From: an uncultured Clostridia bacterium
GTDB taxonomy: Bacteria; Bacillota_A; Clostridia; TANB77; CAG-508
Length of the DNA stretch: 31,074 nt
Direction of reading: 5' to 3'
NCBI GenBank assembly: GCA_944390995.1
Contig: CALXSA010000014.1
Location: 1 to 31,074 of the forward strand
This document shows, piece after piece, positions 20,547 through 28,449 of the stretch. The number at the start of each line of letters is the position of its first letter. The first letter of the stretch is position 1. The position numbers and the translations under genes were made by a program. Below the pieces are notes generated by a model. The model made no database searches and was not told the origin of the DNA. It saw nothing but the letters and a program-made list of their open reading frames with translations.

Positions 20547-21356
20547 ATGACAACTTTACAAGCATTAATTTTAGGAATTATACAAGGTTTAACAGAATTA
20601 TTACCAATTTCAAGTTCAGGGCATTTGGAGATAATACCATGGCTTTTGAACTGGACAAATGACCCAGGTTTTGTGGAAGCATTTGAGGGATTTGATGTTG
20701 CGCTCCATTTTGGAACTTTTTTAGCAATAGCATTATTCTTCTTCAAAGACTGGATAAAATTAATAGTGGGTGGTTTCAACCAAGTGGTCAAAAAGAAAAA
20801 AACTATAGAAGGAAGAATGTTTTGGTATTTAGTTATTGCAACAATACCTGGAGGAATAATTGGACTTTTACTAGACACATTTGCTGGAGATATTTTGAAA
20901 AAGCCAGTTATTATAGCAATTGCGTTAATTGTAATGGGTATAATTTTATATATTGTAGATAAAAAAGCAAAATCAACAACAGATTATGAACACATGAGCT
21001 TTAAACAAACATTTTTAATAGGACTTTCACAATGTTTAGCATTTATACCAGGCGTTTCAAGGTCTGGAATTACAATGACTGCTGGTAGAGCATTAGGCGT
21101 TGATAGAGAATCTGTTGCAAGATATTCATTTATGCTATCTGCACCAATTGTATTTGCTGCAACAATATTTAAAATAAAAGATTTCGTATTTAGCGTGCCT
21201 TTCTTTGTTGGAGTTATAGCGAGCTTTTTGGTTGGAATTATAGTTATTAAATGGCTATTAAATTATTTGAAAAAAGGTAGTTTCAAAATTTTTGCAATCT
21301 ACAGAGTTGTTTTTGGAATTATCATTCTAGGTTTTGTAATTGCAAGAGGGTTTTAA
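20547..21356 (+). CDS. uppP: Undecaprenyl-diphosphatase UppP (BacA family)
   Basis: This 269-aa membrane enzyme removes a phosphate from undecaprenyl pyrophosphate, recycling the lipid carrier for peptidoglycan. Its activity also gives bacitracin tolerance. The two active-site motifs are present: QGLTELLPISSSGHL (13-27, with E17) and PGVSRSG (168-174). There are about seven or eight hydrophobic segments, ending FAIYRVVFGIIILGFVIARGF. Ribosome site aaaggaaag precedes the ATG. It may be cotranscribed with dpaA. Confidence 0.96.
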   Translation: MTTLQALILGIIQGLTELLPISSSGHLEIIPWLLNWTNDPGFVEAFEGFDVALHFGTFLAIALFFFKDWIKLIVGGFNQVVKKKKTIEGRMFWYLVIATIPGGIIGLLLDTFAGDILKKPVIIAIALIVMGIILYIVDKKAKSTTDYEHMSFKQTFLIGLSQCLAFIPGVSRSGITMTAGRALGVDRESVARYSFMLSAPIVFAATIFKIKDFVFSVPFFVGVIASFLVGIIVIKWLLNYLKKGSFKIFAIYRVVFGIIILGFVIARGF

Positions 21357-21504
21357 TTAATCTAACTATCATACAGCAAGTTGTGCTTTCATTAACTAAA
21401 AAATTAAAACTAGAACGAAATAATAATCAAATTTTACCAAATACCTCAAATCAATAACTAAAACTAAAATTTTATTGTTTATAAAATCTACATCCAATAT
21501 TTGG

Positions 21505-21536
21505 AAATATTACAAAAATATTACAGAAATATTACA
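21505..21536. repeat. Three AAATATTACA repeats with 11-bp period upstream of the pilus operon
   Basis: The exact 10-mer occurs at 21505-21514, 21516-21525 and 21527-21536, one helical turn apart. It ends 26 bp before the -35 box of the pilus promoter. This is the right place and spacing for cooperative binding of an activator. Apart from this and the promoter, the gap 21357-21708 shows only AT-rich sequence and no convincing terminator after uppP. Confidence 0.7.
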
Positions 21537-21561
21537 TTTATGTTAAAAATGAAAAAAGTTA

Positions 21562-21589
21562 TTGACATTTTTCAAAAAAAAGATAAAAT
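21562..21589 (+). promoter_or_regulatory. Promoter of the type IV pilus operon
   Basis: TTGACA (21562-21567) and TAAAAT (21584-21589), 16-bp spacer. Transcription would start near 21597 and give a leader of about 110 nt before pilM-N. Confidence 0.7.
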
Positions 21590-21600
21590 ATAAAAAGAGT

Positions 21601-21666
21601 ATGGAAAAAATTGTTGAAAAAGTGCAAGAGGAAAAAAATTCAAGTATTATTTATGATATTTTGTAG
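21601..21666 (+). CDS. Possible 21-aa leader peptide of the pilus operon
   Basis: An ATG at about the transcription start encodes MEKIVEKVQEEKNSSIIYDIL and stops at 21664-21666. There is no proper ribosome site (aaagag only 2 nt away). It could be translated as a leaderless or leader peptide, or be chance. Confidence 0.2.
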   Translation: MEKIVEKVQEEKNSSIIYDIL

Positions 21667-21708
21667 ATGATAATAATGAATTTTTAAATAAAAACGAAGG
21701 AGAATAAA

Positions 21709-23328
21709 ATGTCAAGCTGTTTAGGATTATATATAGAAAGCAATGTAATTAAATATGCAAAAGTTACTAAAGAACGTGAAGCTTTGAGAATTGAATCTTT
21801 CGGAATTAAATTCTATAATAAAATTGGGGATGCATTAAATCAAATCATTTCAGAAACATTTAGCTATAATATACCAATTAGTGTGAATTTATCTGAGGAA
21901 ATTTACAATTATTTTCACATGTTTAGTCTTTTGAACAAGAATGACCTTAGAAAGGCTATAGACACTGAGTTCGAATCATTTTGTTTTGACAAAAAGTTAA
22001 ACAAAAATGCATTTGAGACAAGGTATGCGCTTTCGAATGAACTGGATAACAAAGACCAAATAAGAGTAATCCATGTTTCTACTAACAAGTCTTCTATGCA
22101 AAGACAAGTGCAAGCACTAAGAGACTATAGGGTTTCGACAGTAGCGCCTATAGGTACGAGTATAGCTAACGTAGCCTCAATCACTCCAAAGGAAAACATG
22201 CTAATTGTTAACATAGAAGAAACAACAACAATAACAACAATTATAAATCAGAAAATATATAATGTGGAAAAAATGGAAGAAGGTTCAGGAGAAATTCTTG
22301 ATAAAATAGTTGCAAAAGAGAATTCATATTCAAAGGCATATGAAATTTGCAAAAATTCTACAATATATACAATGGAAGGCAAAGAATTACAAGACGAAGA
22401 AAACGAATATTTAGACTATATAATGCCTACATTATATAAAATAGTACAGAGAGTTCGCGACTATGTAAGTGGTATGACAGTAAAATTCAATAAAATTTAT
22501 ATAACAGGTTTAATGTCAGCTGTAAATAATATAGATTTGTATTTTCAAGAATTTTTCGATACTGAAAAATGTGAAGTATTGAAACCATATTTTACAAAAG
22601 AAAATATAAAAATAAATATAAAAGACTATATAGAAGTAAACTCAGCAATTGCCTTAGCAATGCAGGGACTAGGATATGGAATAAAGTCAATGAACTTCAG
22701 AAAGATTAATTTTTCAGACAAAATACCGGAATGGCTGAAAGCTGATGTTTCATTGGGCAAAAAAGATGGCAAATCAAGCGGAAAAATAAGTTTTGACATG
22801 AAGGGCAAACTTGATGCAGGAGAAAGATGGTTAGTAAGAGGTGCAACTGGTGTTTTTATTTTGATGATACTATTTTCAATACTTTCATGTTATATACAAA
22901 ACAGAATAAATGATAAAATAGTTGAAGCAGAAGAAACAAGTCTTTACACAGACCAGCAAATAGCTTTGGCGCAAATGGATATAGCACAAGTAGTAGACAA
23001 GGCAAATGAGTACAAAGAGATGGAAGACAATTTAAGAAATATAAATCAGAAAATAGAAGATGATTTGGACTTAAAAGGCTCAATCCCAAACTTACTAGTA
23101 GGTATTATGTCTGTAATTCCAGAGAATGTGCAAGTAACAGATATAGAGAATACTTCAGGTAATGAATCAAGACATATTGTAATAAAAGCACAATCAAAAT
23201 ATTATGACGAATTAGGTTATTTTAAAGCAAAACTAAAAGAGGATGGAATACTAAATAATATAGTTTCGACACAAGGAGAAAAACAAGATGACTTTGTAAA
23301 AATTGTAATTGAGGGGGATTTGCCATGA
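21709..23328 (+). CDS. PilM-PilN fusion, pilus alignment protein
   Basis: The 539-aa protein joins two parts of the inner-membrane alignment complex. Residues 1-325 form a PilM-like actin fold (CLGLYIESNVIKYAKVT, MLIVNIEETTTITTII, IYITGLMSAVNNID, ending VNSAIALAMQGLGYG). At about 328, SMNFRKINFS looks like the N-terminal peptide of PilN, which normally docks into PilM. A basic linker, one membrane helix (374-396, WLVRGATGVFILMILFS...) and a periplasmic-type ferredoxin-like domain (about 400-539, IPENVQVTDIENT...) complete PilN. Here the docking peptide is covalently tied to its partner. The ribosome site gaaggaga is good. The stop overlaps the pilO start by 4 nt. Confidence 0.85.
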   Translation: MSSCLGLYIESNVIKYAKVTKEREALRIESFGIKFYNKIGDALNQIISETFSYNIPISVNLSEEIYNYFHMFSLLNKNDLRKAIDTEFESFCFDKKLNKNAFETRYALSNELDNKDQIRVIHVSTNKSSMQRQVQALRDYRVSTVAPIGTSIANVASITPKENMLIVNIEETTTITTIINQKIYNVEKMEEGSGEILDKIVAKENSYSKAYEICKNSTIYTMEGKELQDEENEYLDYIMPTLYKIVQRVRDYVSGMTVKFNKIYITGLMSAVNNIDLYFQEFFDTEKCEVLKPYFTKENIKINIKDYIEVNSAIALAMQGLGYGIKSMNFRKINFSDKIPEWLKADVSLGKKDGKSSGKISFDMKGKLDAGERWLVRGATGVFILMILFSILSCYIQNRINDKIVEAEETSLYTDQQIALAQMDIAQVVDKANEYKEMEDNLRNINQKIEDDLDLKGSIPNLLVGIMSVIPENVQVTDIENTSGNESRHIVIKAQSKYYDELGYFKAKLKEDGILNNIVSTQGEKQDDFVKIVIEGDLP

Positions 23329-24053
23329 GAAAAATACTAATTACATTATTGCTTGTATTATTAATTGTTTTGGCATTCTTCACTATATTTCAAGGTATAT
23401 CAATTGGCTCGTTTCAAGTTTTAGGCACAGGTCAGATTATTGAACTGAATAATCAATTAAACCTAAAAATAGAAGAAGCTAACAAAAAAATAAAAAGTGA
23501 CTTACAAAACACAAAGAGCCAATTATCTCAAAATGTAGATACTTTATTAAGTAATAAAGAAAGCTACTACAGACTTGCAAATGTAAGTACAGAAACACAA
23601 ATAAGTGAAGCAAATACGGAAGAAGTTTACAACATCGAATATTTATGGCTAAGAGTTGGAAGACATGCAAGAAATGAAGGCGTAAATATGAGAATGGATG
23701 TGTTAAATGGAAATTCAGAAGATACAAATATCAAAGACTTATCCTTCACAGTTACAGGCAAATATGTCGGAATAATAGATTTCGTATCTTCAATAGAAGA
23801 TGACAGCGAGTTAGACTTTAGAATTGACAACTTTAAGATGGTTCCAGACGGAGAAAATCTACAAGCGACATTTGATGTAGAAGGGGTAAGAATAAAATTA
23901 GAGAGCACTACAGAAACTGTGGATACACCAGAGACAGAGCAAACTACAGAGGGTGAACAAGCTACAAACACAAATGATGTAAATGCTCAAACAGAGCAAA
24001 CAGCAGATAATAACCAAAACAATGTTGATACTACCAATACAGTAGTTCAATAA
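23325..24053 (+). CDS. pilO: PilO-like pilus alignment protein
   Basis: The 242-aa protein has one N-terminal membrane helix (about 4-24) and a coiled coil (about 42-75, ELNNQLNLKIEEANKKIKSDLQ). A ferredoxin-like domain follows (about 95-200, EEVYNIEYLWLRVGRHARNEGV...FTVTGKYVGIIDFVSSIEDD). A Thr/Gln/Glu-rich tail of some 40 residues is probably unstructured. PilO partners PilN in the membrane and links the motor to the outer parts of the machine. ATGA overlap with pilM-N and the matching fold support the call. Confidence 0.8.
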   Translation: MRKILITLLLVLLIVLAFFTIFQGISIGSFQVLGTGQIIELNNQLNLKIEEANKKIKSDLQNTKSQLSQNVDTLLSNKESYYRLANVSTETQISEANTEEVYNIEYLWLRVGRHARNEGVNMRMDVLNGNSEDTNIKDLSFTVTGKYVGIIDFVSSIEDDSELDFRIDNFKMVPDGENLQATFDVEGVRIKLESTTETVDTPETEQTTEGEQATNTNDVNAQTEQTADNNQNNVDTTNTVVQ

Positions 24054-24070
24054 GTGAAATGGAGGCAAGT

Positions 24071-24568
24071 ATGCTAAAAACAGTAGGAAAAGAAATTGTT
24101 ATAATGTTGCTTTTGAGTGTAGCAATAATATTAATTTTAGGAATACTATTTTATGATTATATTCCAATTAATAAAGTTGTTCCAACTAGAGAAGCGTATA
24201 CAACGCCAGACAACATAAAAAATGAAATATCTGAAGATATTACAGAAGCAGAGAAAGTAGAAGTTACTTATGAAGTAACAGACTCGGATTTGAACGTATA
24301 TCAACAAGGCGGAAGATATACAGAAGGAAAGGCAAACCCATTTGCACTTCCAGAAGAAGAACAAACAAATACAGCAAATAACAATGGAACAAATAATAAC
24401 AATAATAATAATAGCAATAATGGAAATAATAATAGTAATGATAACAACAACAGCAATGATAATAACAATGATAGCAATACAAATAATGACAATAATGATA
24501 CAGAAAAAGATACAGAAGCAAATAAAAATTCAACAGGAACATTTTTCGATGACGAAGGAATTAAATAA
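24071..24568 (+). CDS. Membrane protein with Asn-rich tail, possibly PilP-like
   Basis: The 165-aa product has one N-terminal membrane helix (about 8-27) and a short extracytoplasmic part with GKANPFALPEEE (about 90). A tail of roughly 60 residues is made mainly of Asn, Asp, Ser and Thr, and a final FFDDEGIK closes it. The NPF motif near the end of a single-helix protein following PilO recalls the DPF/NPF motif of PilP and GspC, so a PilP-like role is plausible but unproven. I chose the ATG at 24071 because atggagg lies just upstream; the ATG at 24059 is inside that site. The AAT-rich repeats may vary in length by slippage. Confidence 0.6.
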   Translation: MLKTVGKEIVIMLLLSVAIILILGILFYDYIPINKVVPTREAYTTPDNIKNEISEDITEAEKVEVTYEVTDSDLNVYQQGGRYTEGKANPFALPEEEQTNTANNNGTNNNNNNNSNNGNNNSNDNNNSNDNNNDSNTNNDNNDTEKDTEANKNSTGTFFDDEGIK

Positions 24569-24652
24569 TAATTTAATTCACAATTAACTTAGGTTATATT
24601 TATATTTCATATAGATATATACAAAATAAATTTTTATAAGGAGGAGTTTTTT

Positions 24653-24883
24653 ATGTTAAAGAATGAAAGAGGTATTACATTAGTAGCTTTAGTTATAACA
24701 ATAGTTATATTAATAATCTTAGCTACAGTATCTATTTCTATAGCTCTAAATCAAAATCTTATAGGACAAGCTCAAACAGGAGCTACAGCATTCCAAGAAG
24801 CAGCAGCTGTAGAAACAAACTCAATCACTAATGTAGAGTACTGGGTAAATGCAACACTTGAAGGCATTCAAGCTCAACAATAA
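24653..24883 (+). CDS. Major type IV pilin (PilA-like)
   Basis: This 76-aa prepilin has a short basic leader MLKNERG cut before I8, then a hydrophobic helix ITLVALVITIVILIILATVSIS. A small C-terminal part has no cysteines (NQNLIGQAQTGATAFQEAAAVE...). At position +5 of the mature protein, where nearly all type IV pilins have glutamate, it has alanine (A12). Strong ribosome site aaggagg. It is followed by a terminator, so the message is probably much more abundant than the downstream genes. It may be the pilus shaft subunit, though it is short. Confidence 0.82.
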   Translation: MLKNERGITLVALVITIVILIILATVSISIALNQNLIGQAQTGATAFQEAAAVETNSITNVEYWVNATLEGIQAQQ

Positions 24884-24936
24884 TAAAACATTAGAAAATC
24901 AAACTAAGGTTTAATAATTGTTAAACTAAAATAGAT

Positions 24937-25001
24937 AGAGGTTATACTATTTAATATAATTTAAAGTATACAATTATATTTTAGTATAACCTCTGTTTTA
25001 A
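24937..25001 (+). terminator. Terminator/attenuator between pilA and pilD
   Basis: agaggttatacta / tagtataacctct (24937-24949, 24982-24994) form a perfect 13-bp stem. A second inner stem (aatataat / attatatt) and a gtttt tail follow. It is likely to reduce read-through into pilD. Confidence 0.72.
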
Positions 25002-25016
25002 AAATAAGGAGAAGAA

Positions 25017-25832
25017 ATGGACTATTTATTATATTTTCTTGTGTTTTGTATGGGCGCAACATTTGGGAGTTTTTTTACACTAGCAGTATACAGAATACCA
25101 ATAAAGCAAGATATAACACATACAAGGTCATATTGCCCAACTTGTGGTCATAAATTATCTTTTCTAGATATGATACCAATATTAAGTTATGTTTGTTTGG
25201 GTGGAAAGTGTAGATATTGCAAAGAAAAAATAAGACCAAGATATATACTGCTTGAAATATTATCAGGTCTAGCATTTGTTTTGTTTGCAGCATCTATTAA
25301 GCTTAGTGTTTTCAACATGAACTACCAAACACTAGCATATTTTGGCTTTGGCTTATTATATATAGCAACATTATTCATAATCGCAGGAATAGATAAAGAA
25401 AGAATTAGAATAGAAAAGCCAGTTCTACTTTTTGGCTTTATTTGTGTTACTCTATATATGATATATCTATATATAGTAGAAAATGACACTACTGTCTATA
25501 GATATGTTATTTATTTAATTTTATCTTGCTTACTACTATTATTCAGCATTGTATATTTAAAGAAAAAAGCAAAAGATAGTTATGTTATAGATGTTTTAAT
25601 ACTTTCAATGCTTATGGTATTATTTACATACGAAACAGTATATATTTACACTGTAACAACAACACTTCTTGCTGTTTCACTACAATTGTTGATTAAGCAT
25701 TTATGTGAAAGAAAAGTGAAAATAGTAAAAAAAGTAAAAATAGAAGATGCTAAAATTCCAGTCGGCTTTTATATGTGTACAGCAAATATTATTATTTTGA
25801 TTATGACGAATTTTGTGATATTTTATAGGTGA
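25017..25832 (+). CDS. pilD: Prepilin peptidase PilD
   Basis: This polytopic aspartyl protease cuts prepilin leaders and may N-methylate the new end. The 271-aa protein begins with GATFGSFFTLAVYRIP and has the zinc-type pair of CxxC motifs (C40/C43, C65/C68) of the methylase domain. It has about eight membrane helices. Candidate catalytic aspartates are D126 in IAGIDKERIRI and D192 in SYVIDVLIL. The usual GxGD box around the second aspartate is not kept. Ribosome site aaggag lies 5 nt before the ATG. Confidence 0.9.
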   Translation: MDYLLYFLVFCMGATFGSFFTLAVYRIPIKQDITHTRSYCPTCGHKLSFLDMIPILSYVCLGGKCRYCKEKIRPRYILLEILSGLAFVLFAASIKLSVFNMNYQTLAYFGFGLLYIATLFIIAGIDKERIRIEKPVLLFGFICVTLYMIYLYIVENDTTVYRYVIYLILSCLLLLFSIVYLKKKAKDSYVIDVLILSMLMVLFTYETVYIYTVTTTLLAVSLQLLIKHLCERKVKIVKKVKIEDAKIPVGFYMCTANIIILIMTNFVIFYR

Positions 25833-25836
25833 TGTA

Positions 25837-26262
25837 ATGAAAAAAGATAAATTGGTTAAACTAAATATAAAGTCAGAAAAAGGTTTTACAATGCAAGACC
25901 TTATCGTAGCTTTGATAATAATAATGCTATTTGTAGGAATTATTGGCTCTACAATGTATGCAGCTTTTAAAAATACTGCGAATACAAATCTAACATCACA
26001 AATGACATTTTATGCGGTGCAAATTTTAGAGGATATAGATAAGCTCTCATATGAAGAAGCTATAACGAAGACAGGAGATGATTATAAAAGCCAATTTCAA
26101 ATTCCAGCAGGATATACGGTAGAACTTAGTTTTTCAGACTATGGAGAGGGAATTGAAAATGTGCAAGATGTTATGAAAATTGTTAAGCTTAACATTTCGT
26201 ATACACTTGCAGGAGACACAGTAAATTATGGTATTCAAAGGCTAAAAATAAAAGAAATTTAG
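25837..26262 (+). CDS. Minor pilin, PilV/GspI-like
   Basis: The 141-aa prepilin has leader MKKDKLVKLNIKSEKG, cut before F17, then FTMQDLIVALIIIMLFVGIIG. Position +5 is aspartate (D21), close to the usual glutamate and unlike the major pilin. The downstream domain is small and beta-rich (IPAGYTVELSFSDYG...). It starts only 4 nt after pilD and is likely translated by coupling. Confidence 0.8.
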   Translation: MKKDKLVKLNIKSEKGFTMQDLIVALIIIMLFVGIIGSTMYAAFKNTANTNLTSQMTFYAVQILEDIDKLSYEEAITKTGDDYKSQFQIPAGYTVELSFSDYGEGIENVQDVMKIVKLNISYTLAGDTVNYGIQRLKIKEI

Positions 26263-26275
26263 AAGAAAGGGGCTA

Positions 26276-26737
26276 TTGATACAAATGTATAAAGCAAAAG
26301 TAAGTAGTGAAAATGGTATTACTTTAACGGCATTAGTTGTATACATGGTAATTATGCTTATAATTATTGGTATAATGACTACTATAAGCTCAGGGTTCTT
26401 CAAGAATGTCTATAATGTAATAGATACACCACAGTACCTTTCAGAAATGAATAAGTTTATAATGTTTTTTGGAGTAGATATAAAGAATTACAACAATGCA
26501 ACAGTTACAAGTGATACAATACAATTTGAAAATGGTCCAACATATAAATATCAAAATGGATATATTTATAGAAATGATGTTGCAATAGCAAAAACAATTA
26601 TTAATTGTACATTTACAGGAAGTCAGCTTAAAGTGGGTAATGTAACAAAAAATATAATAAATGTTAATATGAAAATAGGCAAAAACGATGATGACTCAAT
26701 TACGAAAAACATAGATTTCACTTTACGATATTGGTAG
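26276..26737 (+). CDS. Minor pilin, PilW/GspJ-like
   Basis: The 153-aa prepilin has cut site SSENG before I15 and a hydrophobic helix ITLTALVVYMVIMLIIIGIMTTISS. A beta-rich domain (TIQFENGPTYKYQNGYIYRND) follows. Position +5 is alanine. The start is either TTG 26276 (close to agaaagggg) or ATG 26285; I list the former. It probably joins the previous protein in a tip or initiation complex. Confidence 0.75.
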   Translation: MIQMYKAKVSSENGITLTALVVYMVIMLIIIGIMTTISSGFFKNVYNVIDTPQYLSEMNKFIMFFGVDIKNYNNATVTSDTIQFENGPTYKYQNGYIYRNDVAIAKTIINCTFTGSQLKVGNVTKNIINVNMKIGKNDDDSITKNIDFTLRYW

Positions 26738-26807
26738 TAAACACCATCTCAAAATTGAGATTAGGATAAAAAAATTATGAGAGCGATTTGCTCGAATGGA
26801 GGTTTTT

Positions 26808-28433
26808 ATGGATTCAAAAAGAAAACAACCTTTAGGTATTGAACTTGTAAAAAGAGGTATTGTTACAGAGGAAGATGTCAATAGAGCATTAGACTATCAG
26901 AAGGCAGAGCCAAAGAAGAAAATTGGTGATATTTTAAATATTTTAAGAGCAGCAGACCCATACGTGTTAATTGAGGCAATGGGAGAAATATTAGAAGAAA
27001 AGGCTATATTTTTAAAAGAATCAGATATAAAAGTAAATATGTTCGATTTCATTTCTTTAGATATAGCAAAACAATATAAGGCAATTCCTTTTGAAGAAAT
27101 TAACGGAAAAATAAAGGTTTGTTTTGCTGATACATCAAATAAAAGAGCGGTTGAGACAGTAAGATTGTTGCTTTTAAACAAAGGCCTTGTGATGGAAAAA
27201 TATATAACTTTTGAAACAAATGTCGACTTAATATTAAACTCTTATGGGGGAAGTTCTGAGAGCATAAATGTAAATGCGGATGTTTCAGGTTTTCTAGATA
27301 GTGTAATAAAAACAGCAATGGAAAAAAGAGCAAGCGATATTCACATAGAACCAATGCAAGACGGGCTAAGAGTTAGATACAGAATAGATGGCGTTTTGAT
27401 TAATGCTGCTAATGTAGGAAAAGAAAAACAGGCTCAAATTATAGGAAGATTAAAAGCTATATCTAACATGTATCAAGAAAAACAAGAATCACAAGATGGA
27501 AGAATTATAATGTACCCTGAGTACAATATTCGTGTTTCATCTCAAAAAAATATTTATGGCGAGAAATTTGTTTTAAGATTATTAAAAAAGAATGTTGATG
27601 TCAGGACACTAGCAGATTTGGGCTTTAAAGAAGACGAAAAACTAGTTAATGATTCTTTCAATAAAAAGAATAGTATGACTATTATTGCAGCTCCTACAGG
27701 AGAAGGCAAGACAACAACATTATATAGTATTATAGATTATTTAAACAAACCAGAAATTAATATTACAACTATAGAGGAACCAGTTGAAATTAGAATAAAT
27801 GGTCTAAACCAAATTGAGGTAGACCCAAAAACATCATTTGTAGATTCATTAAGAACAGTTTTAAGGCAGGACCCAGATATTATCCTATTAGGAGAGATTA
27901 GAGACCCTGAAACAGCAGAAATTGCTATGCAGGCAGGTCAAACTGGTCACTATGTATTATCCACAATTCATACAATTGATGCTGTGGAAGTAGTTACGAG
28001 GCTTAGAAAAATGGGCGTTTCAAATTTTGATATTTCGAGCACACTTGCTACATCTGTATCAGAAAGATTGGTTAGAAGATTGTGTCCAGAATGTAGAAAA
28101 GAAAGAGCTTTTACAGAGGAAGAAAAGGCTGTAATAAATAAAATTGGTGAAAAGTACAATGTTAAGTTCAATTTGCAGGGCAAGAAAACTTACGATGCTG
28201 TAGGCTGCAAGCATTGCAATAATACAGGATATTATGGAAGAATTGGTATATTTGAAGTTTTGCAAATGGATGATGACTTAAAAGCATTAATCGTAAATAG
28301 TGAGTCTACTGTGGAAATTAGGAAGAAAGCTTTGGAAAACGGCTATGTACCACTTGTGGCTGATGGAATTGAAAAAGTACTTGAAGGAATTACTAATTTA
28401 CAAGAGCTAAACAATAAATTAGCTATATATTAA
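26808..28433 (+). CDS. pilB: Pilus assembly ATPase PilB
   Basis: PilB is the hexameric motor that extends the pilus. The 541-aa protein has an N-terminal MshEN-type domain (LGIELVKRGIVTEEDVNRAL, then a second part to about 145), which in relatives can bind c-di-GMP. The motor domain has SDIHIEP, Walker A APTGEGKT (295-302), Asp box TIEEPVE, Walker B DIILLGEIRD (357-366), His box STIHT and a tetracysteine zinc site (C426, C429, C467, C470). Walker A has Glu where Ser is usual. The start is ATG 26808, with gaatggagg upstream; ATG 26796 lies in that site. Confidence 0.95.
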   Translation: MDSKRKQPLGIELVKRGIVTEEDVNRALDYQKAEPKKKIGDILNILRAADPYVLIEAMGEILEEKAIFLKESDIKVNMFDFISLDIAKQYKAIPFEEINGKIKVCFADTSNKRAVETVRLLLLNKGLVMEKYITFETNVDLILNSYGGSSESINVNADVSGFLDSVIKTAMEKRASDIHIEPMQDGLRVRYRIDGVLINAANVGKEKQAQIIGRLKAISNMYQEKQESQDGRIIMYPEYNIRVSSQKNIYGEKFVLRLLKKNVDVRTLADLGFKEDEKLVNDSFNKKNSMTIIAAPTGEGKTTTLYSIIDYLNKPEINITTIEEPVEIRINGLNQIEVDPKTSFVDSLRTVLRQDPDIILLGEIRDPETAEIAMQAGQTGHYVLSTIHTIDAVEVVTRLRKMGVSNFDISSTLATSVSERLVRRLCPECRKERAFTEEEKAVINKIGEKYNVKFNLQGKKTYDAVGCKHCNNTGYYGRIGIFEVLQMDDDLKALIVNSESTVEIRKKALENGYVPLVADGIEKVLEGITNLQELNNKLAIY

Positions 28434-28449
28434 AATTGGGAGGTTACCA

